DNA of 64,000 nt from Voacanga thouarsii (taxonomy: Eukaryota; Streptophyta; Magnoliopsida; Gentianales; Apocynaceae). How positions within the stretch are numbered: the stretch's first letter is position 1; the number at the start of each line of letters is the position of its first letter. The notes beneath the pieces were generated by a model. It had not been told where the DNA came from. It saw only the letters and a list, made by a program, of their open reading frames with translations, and did no database searches. Positions 50,236-59,528 of the stretch are shown here, piece by piece. The DNA lies in contig JANUWF010001783.1 in assembly GCA_026120185.1 (NCBI GenBank), positions 713,001 through 777,000 of the forward strand, in the 5' to 3' direction. A program made the position numbers and the translations under genes.

Positions 50236-51830
50236 ATATATAAAATTATTTTTATCTTTTTGTTCAATATCTATCATTTGAGAAGAGAAAACCTGAGAGA
50301 ATTATGCAATATTTTGTCCTTCTAACTTCTTAAGAAACCACTAAAAGCATAAAAAAGTATATCAATTTCAGGGAGAGGGAAATTACTACAATCAAGTCAT
50401 TCTTCTGTTTTAAAATATTTATTTATAAAATTTTTTATACATAAATTAAGAGTATTAAAAATAATATTACAATTTAAATAAATTTCTTATTCTAATAGCT
50501 AATAATTAATAAAAAAGTTTTAAAAAATAAAAAAAATTAAAATTTTGTAATTAATTTAGAATAAAATAATAAAAAATTAATTATTAATTTTAAAAATATG
50601 TTCATAAATAAATATTTTAAAATAAAATAAAAAAATTTACAAATAAATATTTTGAAAAGAAAGAATTACGTAAAAATACTGTTTAGCTAAATCCCACAGC
50701 ATCTTCCTTCATTATAATGGGTGAATGTTCAGCGATTTCATTCAAAGTATTAAAAGCAATTTCATACTTTAAATATATAATTCCGTGATTTTAACCTTTG
50801 GTCAGTGAAATGAATTTGAACCCTAGAGAATTTCCATCAAGGAGAACAACAAGTTTAAATATGAACTCCGAATCAAAAACTCAATCAGAAGATGTTAGAT
50901 CCTTACCAAGATTAGAGCTTTGACAGTATCTCGTTCAACAACAAATCCAGTCAAGTTCCCCCTCTGAATTTCAAGCAAAATATCCACGAAGTCTGAGCCC
51001 ACTAAATCATTTTTACTGTCACTCTGAGCCTCTGCTTTCTTGCTGTTTATCCGCGCTTCAAGTTCACCCTCCATAAATTCATCAATTTCTTTTGCCAATT
51101 TTTCTACTTTAGCATCCAAACCATTTAAGTAATTCACCCATTTCAGCCAAGGAATAAAATCAGCTATGTTAAAAACTCCAAAAAATTGTACAAGCCTCAG
51201 TAACGCGTACTTGAATCCGCCTGCATTTCCCCCATCGCTATACTTTCTCCCCAAGGAAACCCTACAAATGATATCATTTGTAAGTGTTGCAATTATGTCA
51301 GTCAAGTTAACCAGAGGAGATGAAGAAGAGCATCTTTGTCTAATTTTCTCAACCATTTGTGAGGTCTCTTCTTCTCTAATGCGTCGAAATGACTGAACCC
51401 TTTTGTTACTTAGAAGCTGAAGAACACAAATGCTTCTTGCTTGCCTCCAGTACTCACCATAAGGCGAACTAACTACGTCCTTGGAGCCATAAAGAAGTTT
51501 GTTTGCCATAGTTAAATTTGGCCTGTTCGAGAAGACTATATCGTGGGTTTTCATTATCTCAGAAGCAGCATCGGCAGAGGAGACTACCAGCACTGGTACA
51601 CTACCGAAACGAAGCCGCATGAGCGGACCATATCTTCTCGACAATGATTGGAGTGTCCGATGCGGATACGAGCCAAGTTGGAGAAGATTTCCAATAATCG
51701 GGAACTTTAGAGGTGATGGTGGCAATTTTTTCTGTGGCTTGGAAAGAGCATTAAACCATTTGAGAAGGAAGAAGGTGAACAGAGCCAAGGCAAGAACAGA
51801 GGAAAATGGAAGAGTAAAAAGAAACATCAT
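48376..51830 (-). CDS. Cytochrome P450, CYP71 clan, two exons, 509 aa
   Basis: Exon 1 is 51830-50907 (308 codons) and exon 2 is 48981-48376 (201 codons plus TAA). They join in phase 0 across GTAAGG..CTAG, giving ..[15 protein letters not shown]... The start [11 protein letters not shown] gives an N-terminal membrane anchor (about residues 4-24) and proline hinge [13 protein letters not shown] (36-48). Then come the C-helix WRQAR (128-132), I-helix AGTDTT (313-318), KETLR with the ExxR pair (E370, R373), FRPERF (423-428) and the heme loop [10 protein letters not shown] (445-454) with Cys452 as iron ligand. All key residues are present, and the length and single intron fit CYP71-clan enzymes. 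It should be an ER-bound, NADPH-P450-reductase-dependent monooxygenase of specialised metabolism. Sequence style is CYP71A-like, but subfamily and substrate cannot be assigned. It is probably functional. Confidence 0.95.
48982..50906 (-). other. P450 intron (phase 0)
   Basis: 1925 bp with donor GTAAGG and acceptor CTAG on the minus strand, at the usual CYP71-clan position just before the I-helix AGTDTT motif. Very AT-rich with a (TA)n run near 50198-50236. No ORF or transposon end recognised within it. Confidence 0.93.
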
Positions 51831-51995
51831 TTGCTTCTCTCAAGTGGGAAAGCAAAAAAAACAGAAGGAATTTCCTTTAAGCTAGAAATTTCCAAGTCGA
51901 ACGGCAACAACACAGTAAATTTCCTCTAAGGGAAGACTATGAAGGAGCGACTCCGACTGCGCTGGAATGGTTTGAGCGTTACACTTTCACTGTCT

Positions 51996-52003
51996 CTATA
52001 TAG
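51996..52003 (-). promoter_or_regulatory. Probable TATA box of the P450
   Basis: CTATATAG, palindromic, about 165 bp upstream of the ATG in a GCCTATATAGAGAC context. This would leave a 5' leader of about 130 nt. No initiator or experimental support. Confidence 0.5.
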
Positions 52004-52552
52004 GCAGTGTAAAGCCAATATGATTTCGGGATGGATTGCGAAAGTTTTTGTCCATATACACCCTACCCTATATCGGAACAGATTGCAAACAATTGTTGTG
52101 CACTATATATATATGCACCGACTCTCAATTATGTTTTTGGTGAGCTGGCTGGGTGGGGTGGGGTGTCCGTACGCTCAATTGTATAGTGGTTATGGTTGGT
52201 TTGACAGGGGGTTGGGCGTCTTTATGCTTCACGACGCTTGGATATCAAGTCAGTCACAATTGTATTCAAATGTTCCCTCGCGTCCGGCACAGAGAGTGGG
52301 AGATATTATTATTCACGTGATGAATGCTTTGGCTTTTTCTTCCTCTTGTATTGGTGTACGAGAAATATGATGTCTTTGTTGAAGTCTTGGTAATTCTGAT
52401 ATAAATGGCAATTTCCAGCACCGCATATTGGTGTCTTAGTGCCAATAAAACACTTCGATAGATCAAAACTTACATGAAATTTGTTATTTAGTAATTTTGG
52501 TAGAGCATAAAACTAAGCATTCCTCTGCAACTTCATTAAATGTTGATTCAAC
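52004..52552. other. P450 upstream region
   Basis: Proximal 5' flank of the P450. It is less AT-rich than its surroundings, and the ORF on the plus strand here has no domain. No transposon recognised. It ends at the outer edge of the inverted repeat. Confidence 0.5.
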
Positions 52553-54742
52553 GGATACAAATGTGTCCAAGGTTCAAATACCGTTTGGCACCCGTAAAAA
52601 GGAATCTGACTTTCTTATATGAAAAATATATATTCTTTTTGTTTTTAAGAAGGGATAAAAAAATTTTATTTTTATTGTATTAAAATATTTGTTAATTTTA
52701 AAAATAAAAAATATATTTACTACATATATTTTTAATTTTTTATTTAATTATTTAATAAATATTTGACTTATTAAATATGTATATATTTTTAATTTAATTA
52801 ATAAAAATTTACTTTTTTTTATGAATATAATAATTCTTTTATATTATAATTATATAAATTTTAATAATTCATTAGTTTATGTATTATTTATTAAATTGAT
52901 ATTTTTTTTTTAAGATAGAGAAAGTCTCTAATGGCTTGAGTTTTTGGATGACTTTGGTTGTGCACATTTCTGGCATCTTATGATTGATTTCCTTCGTTCT
53001 CGATTCTTTTCCATTGGATTTAGGTTTGTTTTTTTTTTAGTTAATATTGTTTTATTCATAAAGAAAGAACATGTTATATATGTGGATACCAAGATCCTGA
53101 TAACAAAAAAATAACCTCATTTGGAAAGAAACAGTACAATATATAAAATAAAATAAATATATAAAAAATCTCTTCTTGATTATTTTACCAACATTCATGA
53201 ATATCAATGACCTCATCAAACCAAATTCACTAAAATCTAAAAATAGTAATATAAACGTATAAAAAAATAGCCCTTTCAGCAATAAAAGCTCAAGTACAAC
53301 ACAAAATCATTAGATTTTAGCTCTCGTTCTCCCATTTTTTATTTCTAAAATATTATTCTTTAAGTTTAATCTCGTTTTCTTCTCTTCGAATTAGCTCTTC
53401 CGTTAATTAAAACTATCAAGTGCTCATGGAAGTTCATCACATGACTTCCATATAACCTATTTTATAGGTATTTTCATTTACTCAACTCTCACAGTATGGT
53501 GTCATCATTCTAATTCTTATAAAGTAACTTCTATATATGATAGGAAAAGACTATTGTGACTTGTGTGTCTCTCACTTCTCTTTTTAGATTTTTTTTTTTT
53601 TTTTTGATAATTCACTTCTACTTTCAAAATTATTCTTCCTTCCTATAGAGATGCCAAGAAAATTACTATTCGTTAAGAACCAAATTGTTTTTTTCTTCTT
53701 CTTCATCTTTATATCTTAGTTTTGTTTATTAAAGGGTAAAACATGTTATTTTTGTTATATAATTAGATTTGAAAAAGTGTGAAAGAGTAATCTCAATATT
53801 ATTGAGTTGCATAAAAGGTTTGAAGTTAGATCTTAAAATTGTTGTTGATAAATTAAGAATTTCAAAGAGAAGAGAGTGAGATTAAAGTTGAAAAATAATA
53901 TTTTAGAAATTAAAAACGTGGAAATGAGAGTTAAAATCTAGTAATTTTGTATTATACTTGAGCTTTTATTATTAAAAGGGCTATTTTTTAGGTATTTTAA
54001 AAGTTCGAGGACTAAAATCACACATTTTAAAGTTCGAATGTGAAAATCAAAATTTGTGAAAGTTTAAGGGTGGCTGGCATATTTTGCCCTTGTTATTAAA
54101 GTTACCACAGATAGGAAAATATTGTTAAAAAATAAGTTATCACTTCAACCTATTAATTAAGGAAGATAATCGTAAATTTTTTTGTTATTATAACTTATTT
54201 TTCACAAATGAAAGTGATTAACAGCATAAATTTGTAACTTTTTAATGTGTTAAAATATGAATATAAACATTTAATTTCAAATAGAGATAATATTAGATAT
54301 TCTTAAATAATTTTGATAAAAGAGGGCTTAACTTTATTGTATGTTTGGTTAGAAAAAAATAGGTATAATTAGACAACGATCGAATAAAGATGAGTTCATT
54401 TAAATATAATAAAAATTATTAAATGTACGATATCAGATAAGATCGACTGTGGGGTTAAGAAGAGATAAATATGATATGTAGTGAGCATATGATAATTTTT
54501 TGGAAACAAAAAATGTTTAAAATATTATTATTTTAAATTAAAGTGAAATGTTGAATTTGGATGAATTTTTGAAAATACTTGTCCAATCATACCCAGTCTC
54601 GTTGTGGTATGCATGCAAAGCTCCCAATGAATATTTTTAGAGTGAGAAATAATCTTGGTTTATGTAATACCCCAACCATATATCACTTTTAGCTCAGGAA
54701 GAAAGGCATGCATGGCATAGTATCTTAATGGTGCATATAGGT
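52553..54742 (+). repeat. Left arm of large inverted repeat
   Basis: 52553-53030 and 54090-54742 are the reverse complement of 57463-57937 and 56549-57201 respectively, roughly 93-95% by eye. The intervening 53031-54089 (including a MITE) replaces a 261-bp piece (57202-57462) of the other arm. The inner end includes the terminus TGTAATACCCC of a gypsy LTR (54663). Confidence 0.9.
53267..54089. mobile_element. Palindromic Mutator-like MITE, copy 2 (inverted relative to copy 1)
   Basis: Most of it (about 53400-54089) is the reverse complement of copy 1 at 43228-44021. Its right end ..CATATTTTGCCC is intact. Its left about 130 bp repeat the right arm in inverted form (AGCCCTTTCAGCAATAAAAG versus AGCCCTTTTAATAATAAAAG). 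The outer 100 bp of that side are missing and no target duplication is seen. It lies in only one arm of the large inverted repeat. Confidence 0.75.
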
Positions 54743-55660
54743 TTTAAAGCAAATATATATATATATATATATATACACACACCAAGTTTCCCTCACGCAC
54801 GACCTAACCAAGCACCCTTAGTTAGTCAGCCTTCGTTTCGTTTTCAGTCCTTAATTTCGTTAGCAACACAGAAAGTTAAGGGACACAGTGTTTACGGGTC
54901 AATCACCCAACCTTACTTTACTTATCAAGAAGAACGTTACAAGGAACGATTATACAAAAGCCAAGACCAGAGCCTTGCACTACTCCCTGCCTATGGCTAT
55001 TACAATGAGTAATCCCACATACCCATCGTTTTCCTAAAACCCTCAATTACCTCTGGCAACATGCCCAGAAGGTTTATATAAAGACAACCGAAATAACCGA
55101 CCACTATGGACTGAGCCAATCAGCTTGTGAGCTTCCCACGAATGTCTGACCACTACCTGGAACCGCCCATAACCGTCGACAACTGCTCACTGCGCACCAG
55201 CCCGTATTTGTCTCGTGCGGCCCTTGCGCACACCCGTGCACCATGCTCGATTCGGCCCCGCAGCCTGGGCACCGGCCTTCGTGCCTGCTTCGTCTTGTGC
55301 GGCCCTTGCGCATGCCTGCGCACCATGCTCGGTTCTGCCCCCGCGGCCTGGGCACCAGCCTTCGTGCTCATTTCGTCTCGTGCATAGGCACCAGCCTTCG
55401 TGCCCAGCTTGGTCTCATGCATTGCTTGGCCTCGTGCACTTGCTCGGCCTCGGTACGGTGTGCCAAACTTCGACCCTAGCTCGTCGGTCCATCACAAGGG
55501 TCTCGGTCAGTCTCTATTTGTCTCGGTTACCCATGGTTAGACTTGATCCCAACTCGTTTCTAGCCCAGCATGGCGCTCTCAGCACACGCCATGCACGGGG
55601 GATGCACGGGCGCCCCGCGTGCCAAGGGGCCGACGATCGCCGGTCGGCTCAATTTCCTAC
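54663..55660 (-). mobile_element. LTR of a chromovirus-like gypsy element (gypsy-3), GC-rich U3
   Basis: The plus-strand edge TGTAATACCCC at 54663 is the 3' terminus of a minus-strand LTR. A TATA box on the minus strand (TTTATATAAA, about 55073-55082) separates an AT-rich R/U5 side from a GC-rich U3 with tandem repeats. The U3 start is not exact (somewhere near 55660). It follows chromodomain and integrase of the same orientation. Confidence 0.6.
55215..55417. repeat. GC-rich tandem repeats of 82-83 bp in the gypsy-3 LTR
   Basis: Units 55215-55296, 55297-55379 and a partial 55380-55417 share GTGCGGCCCTTGCGCA, GCCTGGGCACC and CCTTCGTGC. Base composition is far above the rest of the window. 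Overlapping ORFs in several frames are an effect of GC content. Confidence 0.88.
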
Positions 55661-55725
55661 CCCCCTTATAGACCTCTCCCCGCATGAGAGCTTGATACCC
55701 TCGTCAAGGGAGGATTCACAACATT

Positions 55726-56100
55726 CTAATATTCCTGAAGCTTATCCTCAAACTGCCACAAGTGTTCAGCTCTTTCCCAAGTAATGTTCAACACATCACC
55801 TTCCCACTGAACCAAGTAATATGTCCTCTGATTCGGGGTCCTGGGAGCCTGGGTCTTATGAGCCAAAACCTTGGCAACTTTGTTTGCATACTATTTTCTG
55901 ATGGTAGGAGGAGCTCATCTCACCAACTGTCGGTCTGCCTCCAACTCATCTTTGTGGAACGGCTTCAGAAAACTCATATGAAATGTTGGATGGATTCTTA
56001 ATCGATCTGGAAGCTTAAGGCGATAGGCCACCCTTCCTACCTTCTTCAGTACCTCAAATGGACCATCATATCTGGGAATCAACTCACGAACGAAGGCCAC
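55726..56100 (-). pseudogene. Gypsy-3 integrase C-terminus and chromodomain
   Basis: Minus-strand frame. The integrase end [19 protein letters not shown], then [17 protein letters not shown], is readable at 55915-56100. After two in-frame stops the same frame gives a chromodomain (QRTYYLVQWEGD, ITWERAEHLWQFEDKL) ending at TAG 55726-55728. Chromodomain integrases steer insertion to particular chromatin, which marks this as a chromovirus. The piece starts abruptly at 56100, where it abuts an RT/RNase H piece of opposite strand. Not functional. Confidence 0.85.
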
Positions 56101-56103
56101 CCG

Positions 56104-56562
56104 TTCCTTGGTTTAGCCAACTATTACCGTCATTTTATCAATGACTACTTCAAGATCGTTGCCCCTTTGACTGATCTACTGAAAAAGGACCAACCGTGGA
56201 AATGGGGTGTGGACCAAGACGGTGCATTCCAATTGTTGAAGGAAACTGTTTCTTCAGAACCGGTCCTTAGGTTGCTTGATTTTTCCTTAGCATTTAAATT
56301 GCATACAGATGCTTCTGAGTGTGCTATAGCTGGTGTGTTAGTGCAAGAAAAACACCCAATTGCTTTTGAAAGTCGAAAGCTCAAAGATGTTGAACAGAGG
56401 TACAACACTCATGAGAAGGAGATGACGGCGGTCATTCATTATCTCCAAACATGAAAGCATTATTTGTTGGGGTCTAAATTCACTGTTGTGATGGACAATG
56501 TGACAAACACTTACTTCAAGTCTCAGAAAAAGTTGACCCCAAAACAGACCCATATACACCAT
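56104..56562 (+). pseudogene. Gypsy RT connection and RNase H fragment (plus strand)
   Basis: Plus-strand fragment from [15 protein letters not shown] (end of RT) through the RT/RNase H-like domain: [47 protein letters not shown]. It is clean to TGA at 56452-56454 and stays readable in frame to about 56562 (KFTVVMDNVTNTYF). It begins exactly where the opposite-strand integrase piece ends and runs straight into an LTR terminus (56627) with no integrase. It probably comes from the same chromovirus as gypsy-3, in inverted position. Confidence 0.87.
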
Positions 56563-57937
56563 TAAGATACTATGCCATGCATGCCTTTCTCCCTTAGCTA
56601 AAAGTGATATATGGTCGGGGTATTACATAAACCAAGATTATTTCTCACTCTAAAAATATTCATTTGGAGCTTTGCATGCATACCACAACGAGACTAGGTA
56701 TGATTGGACAAGTATTTTCAAAAATTCATCCAAATTCAACATTTCACTTTAATTTAAAATAATAATATTTTAAACAATTTTTGTTTCCAAAAAATTATCA
56801 TATACTCACTACATATCATATTTATCTCTTCTTAACCCCACATTCGATCTCATCTGATATTATACATTTAATAATTTTTTATTATATTTAAATGAACTCA
56901 TCTTTATTCGATCGTTGTTTAATTATACCTATTTTTTTCTAACCAAACATACGATAAAGTTAAGCCCTCTTTTATCAAAATTATTTAAGAATATCTAATA
57001 TTATCTCTATTTGAAATTAAATGTTTATATTCATATTTTAACACATTAAAAAGTTACAAATTTATGCCGTTAATCGCTTTCATTTGTAAAAAATAAGTTA
57101 TAATAACAAAAAATTTTACGATTATCTTCCTTAATTAATAGGTTGAAGCGATAACTTATTTTTAACAATATTTTCCTATATGTGGTAACTTTAATAACAA
57201 ATTCTCGTGTATTTTGGGATAAAAATGGAAAGATGAATAAAACAAAGCTACAAAACCAGTTAGCAGTACTTTCCTTTCAAATCGATAAAAAGAAAAACGG
57301 TTATTAGTGGACATGGTCTTTACACATGCAAACGTGACGCCGAGGTCCAAATCCAACCGAATTAGATTCTAGCCTGTCTGACTTTGCCATTAGTTGCCGG
57401 TAAATGACACTTTTATCCCCTTTGATTGCTGAAAGAGTCAACCTACTAGTCTTCCCTTAACAAACCTAAATCCAATGGAAAAGAATCGAGAACGAAGGAA
57501 ATCAATCATAAGATGCCAGAAATGTGCACAACCCAAGTCATCCAAAAACTCAAGCCATTAGAGACTATCTCCATCTTAAAAAAAATATCAATTTAAAAAA
57601 TAATACATAAATTAAAAAATTATTAAAATTTATATAATTATAATATAAAAAAATTATTATATTCATTAATAAAAGTAAATTTTTATTAATTAAATTAGAA
57701 ATATACACATATTTAGTGAGTCAAATATTTATTAAATAGTTAAATAAAAAATAAATTAAGAATATACATAATAAATATATTTTTTATTTTTAAAATTGAT
57801 AAGTATTTTAATACAATAAAAATAAAAATTTTTTATCTTTTTTTTAAACAAAAAGAATATATATTTTTCATATAAGAAAGTCAGATTCCTTTTTACTGGT
57901 GCCAAACCGTATTTGAACCTTGGACACATTTGTATTC
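56549..57937 (-). repeat. Right arm of large inverted repeat
   Basis: Inverted counterpart of 52553-54742, including the LTR terminus GGGGTATTACA (56617-56627). It retains 261 bp (57202-57462) missing from the left arm and lacks the MITE. No gene seen in it. Confidence 0.9.
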
Positions 57938-58394
57938 GAATTAAATAAATAAGTATTTTATTAATTAATTTTAAATATGAAATTAAATTATAACCAACGT
58001 TTAATTTTTTACTATTGTTATTTAATTAAATTATAAACAACTTTTTTTTTTACTGTTAGTCCAAAAGGGAAACAAGGAAAATTTGGGCCTGGGGCATGCC
58101 AGAATGTCCCTGGCCCAATTCTGCTTCCCTTTCACATACATATCCTCCGCAGGCTATCCCAGGCCCAAGAATAGATGGGAATCCATTAGAAGAAAATCAG
58201 TTCATAATTTGTTTTCCTCACTCCTCTGCTCTATGAAAAAACATTTTGCTATTTCATTTCTCATTTGTTTTATAGTTTTTTTTTTCTTTTTAATTGTATG
58301 AAAAACATATCATCACTAATGCTACAAGAGTCAAAATTCTTTGATCTAAACTCGTAACCTTTAGAAATTATGTTTTTCTGGGAAGACCATTTAG

Positions 58395-58396
<2 letters not shown>
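57938..58396 (+). repeat. Duplicated block, copy 2 (direct repeat of 47096-47563)
   Basis: Same orientation as copy 1 and nearly identical. It begins exactly at the outer edge of the right inverted-repeat arm and ends at a (TA)n tract. Confidence 0.9.
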
Positions 58397-58439
<43 letters not shown>

Positions 58440-59528
58440 TTATTTATTTATATGTGGGGCATCCTTATTTGTTTTTCGCTTTTATTAGTAATGGTGGTCG
58501 GGATAGGCTAGGCTTCCCCCAAGGCAATAAGTAGAGTTCGGTACCGGTAGTATTCCTCAACAATAGAATGTTCACAGGGGCAGAAATAGACTACACACTA
58601 CACAGGGTTTGACCCGGACTACGCTTCTTAGCGCTTAGACCACTACTTTTCATCTAGGCTACCTGTTCTTGATTCAATTAATCAATTTCGTATATATGTA
58701 CGTATATATACATATTAATGTTTGTTTATGAAAATTTAAAACGTGTTATAAATAAATATTTGCTTTTATATTTTGTTGTTGATTGATAGTGTAGGGAATC
58801 TTTACCTGTTGGATTGGCTATGAGTTTAGTTAGATTTACTTGGCATATGGATTTTCATATGGGAAATATTAGAAGTTGTGAGTTAAGAAGAAGTGAATTT
58901 GATTGAAGAACATAGACACAAGGGTTACTGTAGTTTAGTGTTTATTACTTAGGAATTATTCTTTGGTGACCTGGGTTCGTATTTTAACTCTTGCCAAAAA
59001 AAAATTTTCTTCCCATTTTTCCTTTCTTCTTGGCTGAAACTCCCTCTTGGCCGCATCCTTGAAATCCATTCAATGTAGAACTCTATCTCTTGGTTTGTAG
59101 ATAATATCTCTCAATATCTTTTAGCTAATGATATTAGTTTCCTTATTATCTTCTTTAAGAGTTTGAATTTAAATTAATTTTATCAAATCAGAATTTAATT
59201 TTTTTTTTACTATCTTTTAAAGATAATATCTAAGGATAAATATATGAAATCAGATTTTTATCTATATACATTTATCTCTTAATTATTTGAACTATTTAAA
59301 GTATTTTAGGATATCAAAATTAAATTATTTCTTGGGATTTTCACCCTAGCCGACTACTAAGGGATTTATTACCCTATTTTCATTTATTAGAAACAATTAT
59401 GATATTTTATCCTAATTACTAGATAAATGTAGAGATAAATGGAAGTTATTTAACAAACCATTATCATATCTCTATCAAATAATTGCCATATCTTTATCCA
59501 ATCATTTCAAGAGCATCATAGCTAACTT
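58397..59528. other. Non-coding stretch with (TA)n and a tRNA-like trace
   Basis: (TA)n at about 58399-58434 followed by TTTATTTATTTA. At 58931-58980 a TAGTTTAGTGT/GGTTCGTATTT pair resembles weak A and B boxes. No gene or clear transposon end recognised. Some of it may be LTR debris. Confidence 0.4.

Noticed and set aside
51939..52370. 143-codon plus-strand ORF upstream of the P450
   Set aside because: No domain, overlaps the presumed promoter, low-complexity start.
55104..55784. Long overlapping ORFs in many frames
   Set aside because: GC-rich repeats contain few stop codons by chance; this is LTR U3 sequence without domains.
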